NCBI RefSeq assembly: GCF_020884795.1
Contig: NZ_BBZF01000017.1
Coordinates: forward strand, 219,741-283,740
From: Micromonospora okii
Lineage (GTDB): Bacteria > Actinomycetota > Actinomycetes > Mycobacteriales > Micromonosporaceae
Length of the DNA stretch: 64,000 nucleotides
Direction of reading: 5' to 3'
Positions 1 through 8,888 of the stretch are shown one piece after another. The translations under genes and the position numbers were made by a program. Below the pieces are notes generated by a model. The model searched no databases. It saw nothing but the letters and a program-made list of their open reading frames with translations, and was not told where the DNA came from. How positions within the stretch are numbered: the stretch's first letter is position 1; the number at the start of each line of letters is the position of its first letter.

Positions 1-2
1 GC

Positions 3-233
3 CCCGGCGTGTCCTACCGGACCACCTGGGCCCTGCGCACCACGCAGCGCCGCCGCCGGGACTGCACGGCCGTCACGGTGCGGCAGGAGGCGGTGGCCAC
101 CGGCCCGTACGGCCGGTTCCTCGCCCTGTTCTTCGGGGGCCTGGCCGTCCGGGCGGTCGAGGGCGCGTTCCGCCGCGACCTCGCCGACCTCGCCCGCGCC
201 GCCCGCCCCCCGGCGTCCGCCCAGGCGGCCTGA
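3..233 (+). CDS. C-terminal part of an SRPBCC / polyketide cyclase-like protein (5' truncated)
   Basis: The frame is already open at the window edge and stops with TGA at 231-233, so the N-terminus lies outside the window. The visible 76 residues end in an amphipathic segment (GGLAVRAVEGAFRRDLADLA) like the long C-terminal helix of SRPBCC (START/Bet v1-like) proteins, which bind hydrophobic ligands in a helix-grip cavity. A GTG at position 9 is also in frame, but it would give only 74 residues and is an unlikely true start. The family assignment rests on this tail alone and is tentative. Confidence 0.45.
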   Translation, partial: PGVSYRTTWALRTTQRRRRDCTAVTVRQEAVATGPYGRFLALFFGGLAVRAVEGAFRRDLADLARAARPPASAQAA

Positions 234-282
234 CCGGGCCCGCGGCGGCCCCCCTCGGTAGGGTGCCGGGCGGAGGTGCGGC

Positions 283-1536
283 ATGGGTGTGGCGAAGGGG
301 CGGCGGGGCGCGGCGGTGGCGGTAGCGGCGCTGCTGGCCGTCGCGGCGGTAGCGGTCGTCGTGCACCGGGTCCTCGCCCCCGCCGAGGTCGTCACGGCGG
401 CCCGGGCGACCTATCCGGCGTCGGTCAACCCGGCGATCGGCGTGGTGGGCCGGCTGCCGGTGGCCCCGCTGATCGTGGACGGCCGGCTGCGCGTCTACGC
501 CGCCACCCGCCAGGTCTACGCCGACCAGCCGGCGGACAGCCGGTACCGGGTCACCCCGTACTGGTCGTACCGGCGCTGGCCGGCGGAGGTCAGCGGGGTG
601 GTGGCGGAGGGGACCACGGTGGTCAGCCACTGGTCGGACGGGCGGCTGGTGGCGCTGGACGCGCGTACCGGGCGGGTGGCCTGGCAGGCCGACGGCCCCG
701 CACCCGCCGACGGCTGGACCGCCCGCCGCACCGGGGCCGGCGCGGTCTGGGCCCCGCCGGGGCTCTTCCTCGCCCGGGACGCCGACGGGCGGGCGGTGCT
801 GGTGGTCTCCGGGCCGGACCGGGTGGCCGGCTTCGCGCTCGCCGACGGCCGGCGGCTCTGGTCCGCCGACGTCGACGGCGGGTGCCGCGCGGACGTGGGC
901 ACCACGGCGGCCGGGCGGTTCGTGGCCGTCGACCGCTGCGCCGGGCCGGCCGTGGTCGAGTTCCGCGACGTCGCCACCGGGGCGCCGGCGACCCGCTGGC
1001 AGCCGCCGGACGCCGCCGCCGAGCTGGCCGTCACCCCGGTCGGCTGCGTGCAGCCCCGGTCCCGGTGCCGGGGCCTGCGCACCACCGGCCCGGGGGAGGG
1101 GTCCGGGCGTGGCTGGCTGGCCGGCTCCGGCGCCCCGGTCGCCGCGCCCGGGCTGGACTCCGCCGGGTCCGAGTTGGACGGCGAGCGGGCCGTGGTGACG
1201 GCCGGCGGGGTGGTGACCGGGCGGGCCGCCCGCACGGGCGAGGAGCTGTGGCGTCGGGCCGACCTCGGCCCGGCCCGGGTCCTGGCCGTCCAGCCCGGCC
1301 GGGTGCACCTGCTGACCGAGGCCAACGACCTGGTCACCCTGGACCCGAGCACCGGCGCGGAGCGTTCCCGCTTCCCGCTGGAGGTGGGCCGCGACGGCCT
1401 CGGCTGGGCCCCCGGCCTGGCGTACGCGGGGGGCGGCTACGTGGCGGTGGAGCGGCTCCGCGAGCCGGTCGACCCGGACGCCGACGACCAGCGCCACTTC
1501 CTGACGTCCGAGCCGGTGGTGCTGGCGGCGACGTGA
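283..1536 (+). CDS. Membrane-anchored PQQ-like beta-propeller protein
   Basis: This 417-residue protein starts at ATG 283, preceded by GGAGG at 272-276. Residues about 8-28 form one hydrophobic segment after a basic N-terminus, so the protein is probably tethered with its body outside. The body contains propeller-blade motifs of the PQQ/WD40-like type (LVALDARTGRVAW near residue 124 and a similar TGEELW motif near residue 317), the pattern of outer-face beta-propellers such as those in BamB-like proteins. No catalytic residues are evident. It resembles the gene at 8889-10388 in architecture, so the two are probably paralogues. Function is unknown; a scaffold or ligand sensor are both possible. 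Confidence 0.75.
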   Translation: MGVAKGRRGAAVAVAALLAVAAVAVVVHRVLAPAEVVTAARATYPASVNPAIGVVGRLPVAPLIVDGRLRVYAATRQVYADQPADSRYRVTPYWSYRRWPAEVSGVVAEGTTVVSHWSDGRLVALDARTGRVAWQADGPAPADGWTARRTGAGAVWAPPGLFLARDADGRAVLVVSGPDRVAGFALADGRRLWSADVDGGCRADVGTTAAGRFVAVDRCAGPAVVEFRDVATGAPATRWQPPDAAAELAVTPVGCVQPRSRCRGLRTTGPGEGSGRGWLAGSGAPVAAPGLDSAGSELDGERAVVTAGGVVTGRAARTGEELWRRADLGPARVLAVQPGRVHLLTEANDLVTLDPSTGAERSRFPLEVGRDGLGWAPGLAYAGGGYVAVERLREPVDPDADDQRHFLTSEPVVLAAT

Positions 1537-1548
1537 GGATACGTCGAA

Positions 1549-1578
1549 TTGGACAAATGACCACATAATCCCTAGAAT
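1549..1578 (+). promoter_or_regulatory. Promoter of the first WxL-like gene, probably leaderless
   Basis: TTGGAC at 1549-1554 and TAGAAT at 1573-1578 are separated by 18 bp. The GTG start at 1586 lies 7 nt after the -10 hexamer, so transcription and translation should start at the same base. No ribosome binding site is present. Confidence 0.6.
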
Positions 1579-1585
1579 TGCCCCC

Positions 1586-2119
1586 GTGCGAGTGCTGCCC
1601 ACCATCCTCGGCCCCCTGCTGGCGCTCGGCGGGGTGGGCCTCACGCCCCGGGAGACCCCGGGCCCGACCGTGGTCCTTCCCCGCGCCGAGGGGCTGGACA
1701 TCACGGTCCCGGCCACGGCCAACCTGGGCGCGGGTTTCGTGGGCGGCGCCGTGACCGGCCAGCTCGGCACCGTCGAGGTGCGCGACCAGCGCGGCCCGCT
1801 GAACCCGAACCCCTGGGTCGTCACGGTGAGCGCGACCGCCTTCGTCAGCGGCGCGGGGGGGCCGAGCCGGACCATCGCGCGGGGGCAGGTGTCGTACTGG
1901 TCGGGGCCGGTGGTGCGGAGCACCGGCGGCGGGGTCCTGGTGCCCGGCCAGCCGACCCAGGCGCAGGCGGTGGCGCTCTCCGTGCCCCGGGAGGCGTTCC
2001 GGAAGACCCTCGGGAACGGCAACAACACGGTGAGCTGGGTGCCGTCGATCCGGATCGCGATCCCCGCCGGGGTGGTCGCCGGCACGTACACCGGGACGAT
2101 CACCCACTCCATCGCCTGA
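1586..2119 (+). CDS. Secreted WxL-like surface protein (paralogue 1)
   Basis: The 177-residue product starts at GTG 1586, directly behind a -10 hexamer. A hydrophobic N-terminal segment (LPTILGPLLALGGVGL) suggests export, although it lacks a basic n-region beyond one Arg. The mature part is beta-rich and contains PWVVTVSATAF, a YWSG motif and a C-terminal AGTYTGTITHS strand, all shared with the next gene. The pattern resembles WxL domains of Gram-positive surface proteins, but the Leu of W-x-L is not conserved, so WxL-like is an inference from pattern plus the DUF916-type neighbour. It probably works with the next two genes at the cell surface. Confidence 0.55.
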   Translation: MRVLPTILGPLLALGGVGLTPRETPGPTVVLPRAEGLDITVPATANLGAGFVGGAVTGQLGTVEVRDQRGPLNPNPWVVTVSATAFVSGAGGPSRTIARGQVSYWSGPVVRSTGGGVLVPGQPTQAQAVALSVPREAFRKTLGNGNNTVSWVPSIRIAIPAGVVAGTYTGTITHSIA

Positions 2120-2165
2120 TCGGGTCACTTATCCGATTTGTGCCTTTGTGGTGTTTTTGTCGGTC

Positions 2166-2171
2166 TAGCGT
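2166..2171 (+). promoter_or_regulatory. -10 element of the second WxL-like gene
   Basis: TAGCGT at 2166-2171 ends 7 nt before ATG 2179. The stretch just upstream is unusually T-rich for this genome (2135-2160). No convincing -35 is present at normal spacing. Confidence 0.5.
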
Positions 2172-2178
2172 CGGTCGC

Positions 2179-2724
2179 ATGAGGAAGCCACTACTCGCCC
2201 TTGCCGCCGGAGCCGCAGCCGCAGCGCTCGCCGTGGCGTCTCCGGCCGCCGCCGCGCCCTCGGGCGACACCACCGTCACCTTCACCGTCTCCACCGCCAA
2301 CCTGGACATCTCCGTGCCGCCCTCGATCAACCTCGGCGCCGTCTTCGCCGGCACGACGATCGGCGGCCCGCTCGGCAACGTCACCGTGCGGGACGAGCGC
2401 GCGGCGCTCAACGCCACCTGGACGGCAACGGTCAGCAGCTCCGCCTTCACGACCGGCGGCAAAACCCCCGAGGAGACCATCCTGCCGAACCTCGTCGAGT
2501 ACTGGTCCGGCCGGGTCGTCGCCCAGACCGGCACCGGCACCCTCGTGCCCGGCCAGCCCACCTCCGACGACGCCGTGACGCTCAACGTGCCGCGGGTCGC
2601 CTTCTCGAAGACGTCCGGCAGCGGCGACAACTCGGCCACCTGGAACCCGTCGATCCGGATCACCATCCCGGGCAGCGCGGTCGGCGGCACCTACACGGGG
2701 GTGATCACCCATTCGGTGGCCTGA
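2179..2724 (+). CDS. Secreted WxL-like surface protein (paralogue 2)
   Basis: The chosen start, ATG 2179, gives a textbook signal peptide (MRKPLLALAAGAAAAALAV followed by an Ala-rich cleavage region), for 181 residues in total. The frame also opens 13 codons upstream at 2140, but that extension would bury the signal peptide and precede the -10 hexamer. The mature domain parallels the upstream gene closely: ITVPATANL-type opening strand, TWTATVSSSAF, EYWSG, and a C-terminal GGTYTGVITHSVA. This points to tandem duplication followed by divergence. The stop codon is followed without a gap by the open frame of the DUF916-type gene, so the trio is probably one transcript. Confidence 0.6.
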   Translation: MRKPLLALAAGAAAAALAVASPAAAAPSGDTTVTFTVSTANLDISVPPSINLGAVFAGTTIGGPLGNVTVRDERAALNATWTATVSSSAFTTGGKTPEETILPNLVEYWSGRVVAQTGTGTLVPGQPTSDDAVTLNVPRVAFSKTSGSGDNSATWNPSIRITIPGSAVGGTYTGVITHSVA

Positions 2725-2833
2725 TCGGACCCACGTCCGCGTCCTCGCCCTGGCCGCGACCGCCCTGGTCGCCGCCGGGGCGGCGGCGCTGCCAGCGACC
2801 GCCCCGCCTGCCCGGGCGGCGACACCCTCCGCC

Positions 2834-3889
2834 GTGCCGGCCGTGGCGGCGGCACCGCCCGCGCCGCTGGTCGAGGCGGCGGCCCGCGCGGCGCGACCCG
2901 ACCCCGGCCTGGTCGAGGCCGGGCAACCCGTCCAGAAGGACGGCCGCGACGGCCAACCGTCGAGCGCCCCGAGCCAGCCTCCCGGCCCGGCCACCGAGGT
3001 CGGTATCCGCCTCCTCGACGCCCCGGTCGACCGGCGGGACGACAGCCGGGCGCACAAGTACGTCGTCGACCACGTGCGCCCCGGCACCGTGATCAAGCGC
3101 CGCATCGTGGTGAAGAACCCGTCGAAGATCCGCCGGCCGGTCGCCGTGTACGCCGCCGCGGCCGAGGTGGACCGGAAGGGGTTCGTGCTCGCCCCCGGGC
3201 GGGCCGAGAACGAGCTGAGTAGCTGGATCTCGGTGGAGCGCGGCGGGCTGAAGCTGGACCCGGGCGAGGAAGCCGTGCTCCGGGCCACCATCACCGTGCC
3301 GGAGCGCGCCTCGGCCGGGGAGCGGTACGCAGTCGTCTGGGCCGAGGTATCCGGCGTCGACGGGCAGAACGTCCGCAACATCGGGCGCGCCGGCATCCGC
3401 GTCTACCTGTCGGTCGGGCCCGGCGGCGAGCCGCCGTCGAGCTTCGACATCGGCACCCTCGGCGGCACCCGGGACCCGGACGGGGCCCCCGTGGTGACCG
3501 CCGACGTCCGCAACACCGGCCGGCGGGCCCTGGACCTGGCGGGTCAGCTCTGGCTCTCCGACGGGCCCGGTGGGCTCTCCGCCGGGCCGGTACGGGTCGA
3601 GGCGAAGACCCTCGCGCCGGGGGACAGCACCAGCATGCGCATCGTCCTGGACCGCCGGCTGCCGGACGGGCCCTGGTCGGCCAAGCTGGAACTCGCCAGC
3701 GGCTGGACGAAGCGGGAGGCCACCGGCCAGGTCACCTTCGGGGCGAACGCCGCCGTCACCACCGGGACGGACCGGACCGGCCAGGTGCTGACCGGCGGGC
3801 TGGTCGCCTCCGGCCTGGTGCTGGCCCTCCTCGCCGCGTTCGCGTACCGCCGTCGCGGTCGGGTGGGCGCGGCGGTGCCGGCCGCCTGA
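2834..3889 (+). CDS. DUF916 / WxL-interacting-type surface protein with C-terminal membrane anchor
   Basis: From the first canonical start (GTG 2834) the product has 351 residues, but the frame is open back to 2705. The upstream part encodes a clear signal peptide (VRVLALAATALVAAGAAAL) with no ATG, GTG or TTG, so the real start is probably further upstream. The body has the pattern of the DUF916 domain, which in Firmicutes WxL systems binds peptidoglycan: VVDHVRPGTVIKRRIVVKN, then NELSSWI, then SAGERYAVVWAEV. A second beta domain follows, then one C-terminal transmembrane helix (LVASGLVLALLAAFAY) and a basic tail. The neighbours encode the two candidate WxL-like partners. Confidence 0.65.
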   Translation: MPAVAAAPPAPLVEAAARAARPDPGLVEAGQPVQKDGRDGQPSSAPSQPPGPATEVGIRLLDAPVDRRDDSRAHKYVVDHVRPGTVIKRRIVVKNPSKIRRPVAVYAAAAEVDRKGFVLAPGRAENELSSWISVERGGLKLDPGEEAVLRATITVPERASAGERYAVVWAEVSGVDGQNVRNIGRAGIRVYLSVGPGGEPPSSFDIGTLGGTRDPDGAPVVTADVRNTGRRALDLAGQLWLSDGPGGLSAGPVRVEAKTLAPGDSTSMRIVLDRRLPDGPWSAKLELASGWTKREATGQVTFGANAAVTTGTDRTGQVLTGGLVASGLVLALLAAFAYRRRGRVGAAVPAA

Positions 3890-3890
3890 G

Positions 3891-3930
3891 CGGCGGCCCC
3901 CGTGGCACCGGACTGCCACGAGGGCCGCCG
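3891..3930. terminator. Bidirectional terminator hairpin
   Basis: 17-bp arms (3891-3907 and 3914-3930) with one mismatch and a 6-nt loop lie between the convergent DUF916-type and hisC genes. No U-tract follows, as is usual in this GC range. Confidence 0.65.
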
Positions 3931-3935
3931 CCTCG

Positions 3936-5039
3936 TCAGGCCAGCGCCGCCTCCGCCACGGCGAGGAACGCGTCGTTCTCCGCCGGGGTGCCGATGGTCA
4001 CCCGGACGCCGTCGCCCGCGAACGGCCGGACGATCACCCCGCGCGCCTCGCAGGCCCGGCCGAACTCGACCGCCCGGTCGCCCAGCGGCAGCCACACGAA
4101 GTTGGCCTGGCTGGCCGGCACGTCCGGCACGAACTTGCGCAGCGACTCGGCGACCCGGTCCCGCTCGGCGACGACCAGGGCGCAGCGCCGCTGGACCTCG
4201 TCGGCCTGGGCGAGCGCGGCGAGCGCGCCGGCCTGGGCGGCCATGCTGGTGGAGAACGGGGTGACCACCTTGCGCACGGCGGCGGCCACCTCGGGCGCGG
4301 CGACGAGGAAGCCGATGCGCAGGCCGGCCAGGCCCCACGCCTTGGACAGGGTGCGCAGCACCACCACGTTCGGCCGGTCGAGGTAGCTCAGGCCGTCCGG
4401 CACGTCGGGGTCGGTGACGAACTCCCGGTACGCCTCGTCGACGACCACCAGCACGTCCTCGCCCACCGAGTCGAGGAAGCGGTCCAGCTCCGCCCTGCGC
4501 ACCGCCGTGCCGGTCGGGTTGTTCGGGTTGCAGACCAGCACCATGCGGGTCCGGTCGGTCACGGCCGCGGCCATCGCCGCGAGGTCGTGCCCGTGCCCGG
4601 CGTCGTTGGGCACCCGCACGCTGGTCGCGCCGCTGGTCGCCGCGATGATCGGGTACGCCTCGAAGGAGCGCCACGAGTACAGCAGCTCGTCGCCGGGCAG
4701 GCAGGTGGCCCGCACCAGGTGCTCGGCCAGCGCCACCGACCCACAGCCCGTGGCGATCCGGTCGGCGTCCACCCCGTACCGCTCGGCGAGCGCCGTCCGC
4801 AGCGCCACCACGCCCATGTCCGGGTAGCGGTGCGAGCCCGCCACCGCCTCGGCTACCGCCTCCACCACGCCGGGCAGCGGCCCGTACGGCACCTCGTTGC
4901 TGGCGAGCTTGATCGCCTCGGGCAGGCCCAGCTCCCGGGCCAGGTCGGCCGGGCTACGGCCGGGCACGTAGTTGGGCAGCGCGTCGAGGTCGGCGCGGGT
5001 CAGCCGCAGCGGCGGGCGGTGGCGTCCGGCGTCGGTCAT
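3936..5039 (-). CDS. hisC: Histidinol-phosphate / aromatic aminotransferase (HisC/Pat type)
   Basis: A 367-residue fold-type I PLP aminotransferase that would exchange the amino group between glutamate and imidazole-acetol phosphate, or aromatic keto acids in the Pat subgroup. Visible family motifs are KLASNEVPYGP, the CNPNNPTGT loop, the VVDEAYREF Asp-Glu-Ala-Tyr motif, the PLP lysine in TLSKAWGLAGLRIG, and the C-terminal GVRVTIGTPAEN. Length matches the family. ATG 5039 is chosen because homology starts just after it. The frame is open to 5261, but that extension overlaps the RDD gene in another frame. The start overlaps the upstream stop (ATGA), indicating coupling. No other his genes are nearby, so a Pat role is possible. 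Confidence 0.85.
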   Translation of the reverse strand: MTDAGRHRPPLRLTRADLDALPNYVPGRSPADLARELGLPEAIKLASNEVPYGPLPGVVEAVAEAVAGSHRYPDMGVVALRTALAERYGVDADRIATGCGSVALAEHLVRATCLPGDELLYSWRSFEAYPIIAATSGATSVRVPNDAGHGHDLAAMAAAVTDRTRMVLVCNPNNPTGTAVRRAELDRFLDSVGEDVLVVVDEAYREFVTDPDVPDGLSYLDRPNVVVLRTLSKAWGLAGLRIGFLVAAPEVAAAVRKVVTPFSTSMAAQAGALAALAQADEVQRRCALVVAERDRVAESLRKFVPDVPASQANFVWLPLGDRAVEFGRACEARGVIVRPFAGDGVRVTIGTPAENDAFLAVAEAALA

Positions 5040-6151
5040 GGGGTGTCTCCCGGGGGATTGGCGGGTTCGGACGGGGTGGCGGTGCCGCTGCCGGCACCGG
5101 GGGTGCGGGGGAGCTGAACCACCACGGTCTGCGCGCGCTTGTCGTGCAACGCCCGACGCAGCGGGTGGTCGAACAGGGGAGACACCGCGTCGACGAGCTG
5201 GAGCAGCAGGCCGAAGCCGCAGCAGTACCAGAGCAGGGTGGGCAGGCCCAGCGTGCTCCACCGGCGCAGCGCCCGCCCGAAGCCGAGCGGCGCGTCGGCC
5301 TCGACCGGGACGGCCCGCACGCCCATCAGCCGCTTGCCGAGGGTCTGCCCGTTGCCGGCCATCGCCGGCACCTCGTAGGCGAACCAGAGGGCGGTGGCGA
5401 TCAGCAGGATGGCGACCTGGAGGCCGCCGGCCTGCTCGCCGGGCTGGGGCAGCCCCTCCGTCGACGTGTCGCCGGCCATGCTCCGGCGGAACACCTCGCG
5501 GAAGTACGGGGTGACCTCCTCGACGTACCGCCAGACGAACCAGCCGTTGACGGCCGCGTTGAGCAGGAACACCGCGCCGAAGTCGATGAGCCGGGCGACC
5601 AGCCGGGCACCGAAGGAGGCCAGCGGCAGCCCGTGCGGGCGCGGCTCGGGGGGAGGCCCCGGCCAGTGCGGCTGCGGCCAGCCGGGCGGCGGCCCCTGCG
5701 GGTGCCCGTGCCCGGGTGGCAGGCCGTGCCCGTGTCCCGGGCCGCCGACCGGTCCCTGCTGCGGGCCGGGCCCCGGCCAGCCGGGGAACGGGCCGGACCC
5801 GGACGGCCCCGGGCCGCCGACCGGTCCCTGCTGCGGGCCGGGCCCCGGCCAGCCGGGGAACGGGCCGGACCCGGACGGCCCCGGGCCGCCGGGCGACCCG
5901 GGCTGCTGCCCCGGGGGCGTCGCCTGCTGGCCGGGCGGCGCGGGCTGCTGCCCCGGGGGCGTCGCCTGCTGGTGGGGCAGCGCGGGCTGCGGCGCGGCAG
6001 GGCTGACCGGGGGCGGGGGCTCGGCCGGGGGCGGGCCCTCCGGCGGGGTGGCGTCGACCGGGATCGGCGCGCCGATCCAGCCCTCACCGTCCCAGTACCG
6101 CCTGGTCTCGGGCTCGGCGGGGTCGACGTACCAGCCTGGTTGCACGCTCAC
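5036..6151 (-). CDS. RDD-family membrane protein with DUF2510 and Pro/Gly-rich repeats
   Basis: The 371-residue product starts at GTG 6151, overlapping the upstream RDD stop (GTGA). Residues 4-25 match DUF2510 (PGWYVDP then RYWDGEGW). Residues about 30-165 are Pro/Gly/Gln-rich low complexity, including a perfect 24-residue tandem duplication. An RDD domain follows (LASFGARLVARLIDF, later TLGKRLMGVRAV) with three or four predicted membrane helices. RDD proteins are poorly characterised; some are implicated in ion transport. The disordered N-terminus is presumably cytoplasmic. It is coupled to the second RDD gene and to hisC. Confidence 0.8.
   Translation of the reverse strand: MSVQPGWYVDPAEPETRRYWDGEGWIGAPIPVDATPPEGPPPAEPPPPVSPAAPQPALPHQQATPPGQQPAPPGQQATPPGQQPGSPGGPGPSGSGPFPGWPGPGPQQGPVGGPGPSGSGPFPGWPGPGPQQGPVGGPGHGHGLPPGHGHPQGPPPGWPQPHWPGPPPEPRPHGLPLASFGARLVARLIDFGAVFLLNAAVNGWFVWRYVEEVTPYFREVFRRSMAGDTSTEGLPQPGEQAGGLQVAILLIATALWFAYEVPAMAGNGQTLGKRLMGVRAVPVEADAPLGFGRALRRWSTLGLPTLLWYCCGFGLLLQLVDAVSPLFDHPLRRALHDKRAQTVVVQLPRTPGAGSGTATPSEPANPPGDTP
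5739..5882 (-). repeat. 72-bp in-frame tandem duplication
   Basis: Two essentially identical copies, 5739-5810 and 5811-5882, encode a 24-residue Gly/Pro/Gln unit within the RDD protein. Two further 31-bp near-repeats follow at about 5909-5970. Confidence 0.85.
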
Positions 6152-6915
6152 GCAGCAACCTTAACGACGACGGTGCGGGCGAACTTGTCGTGGAGGCACT
6201 GCTGCCAGGGCTTGTCCCACAGTTGCCAGAGCCCGTCGACGTAGCTGAGCCCGGGCACGAGCGTGGCCGCGACGAACTGCACCAGGTACCGCCGCCCGGC
6301 CGTGCCCCGGTCCAGCACCCCGTTCGGGTCGAGCGGGACGACCCGGATCCTCATCACCTTCTTGCCCAGCGTCTGCCCGGTCCGGCGCAGGTACTCCACG
6401 TGGTAGAGCCAGTAGAGCCCGAGCATCACGACGAGCAGCCCCAGCTCGACCAGGAGCAGCGGCAGCATGATGTCGGTCAGGAAGGTGCGCGGGTCGGGCT
6501 CGACGAGCGTGCCGTCCGGGGTGGTCCGGGTGAACTCGCGGAACATCCTGACATAGATGAACAGGAAGGCCGGCAGGAAGAGCACCATGGCGACCGCGCT
6601 GGCGACGGCGGTGTCGATCAAAAAGGCCAGCAGGCGGTCGCCGAAGGAGGCCAGCGGCTGCCCGTTGGGGGCGACCGGCGCCGGCGCGACCCCGGGACGC
6701 GGCGGAACCCAGCCGGGCGGCGGGGCGTACCCGGGCGGGCCGGTCCAGCCGGCCGGCGGCCCGGCGGCGGCACCCGGCGGGGCGTAGCCGGCGGGGCCGG
6801 GCTGCGCCGGGACGGCGTACCCGTGCGGGGCCGGAACGGGGGGCGGCGCGACGCCGCCGGCGGCGGGCGGCTGCCCACCGGACGGCGGCGTCGGGTACGT
6901 CGGAGGCTGGGTCAC
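6148..6915 (-). CDS. RDD-family membrane protein
   Basis: The 255-residue product starts at GTG 6915. Residues 1-85 are a Pro/Gly/Ala-rich, Tyr-containing disordered leader. The RDD domain follows: LASFGDRLLAFLIDTAVASA holds the Arg-Asp-Asp signature region, then a long hydrophobic hairpin (LLLVELGLLVVMLGLYWLY) and TLGKKVMRIRVVPLD. It is a paralogue of the next gene (same domain, same disordered leader but no DUF2510) and overlaps it by GTGA. The three-gene order RDD-RDD-aminotransferase may be just co-transcription; no joint function can be deduced. Confidence 0.8.
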   Translation of the reverse strand: MTQPPTYPTPPSGGQPPAAGGVAPPPVPAPHGYAVPAQPGPAGYAPPGAAAGPPAGWTGPPGYAPPPGWVPPRPGVAPAPVAPNGQPLASFGDRLLAFLIDTAVASAVAMVLFLPAFLFIYVRMFREFTRTTPDGTLVEPDPRTFLTDIMLPLLLVELGLLVVMLGLYWLYHVEYLRRTGQTLGKKVMRIRVVPLDPNGVLDRGTAGRRYLVQFVAATLVPGLSYVDGLWQLWDKPWQQCLHDKFARTVVVKVAA

Positions 6916-6937
6916 GCTCGACAGTCTCGCAGGCGGG

Positions 6938-8820
<1,883 letters not shown>

Positions 8821-8888
8821 AGGCGCGCCAACTCGCGCATCACCCGAGAAAGCGCCGCGACACGGGCGCGGGGGCACTCGGCGTAGCG

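Noticed and set aside
73..2112. 679-codon minus-strand frame opposite the propeller and first WxL-like gene
   Set aside because: It runs antisense to genes with clear signal peptides, promoters and domains and has only low-complexity Arg/Pro/Gly content; a typical GC-rich shadow frame.
3936..5039. Histidine biosynthesis operon
   Set aside because: Only one HisC-type gene; the neighbours are RDD membrane proteins, so no pathway cluster is present.
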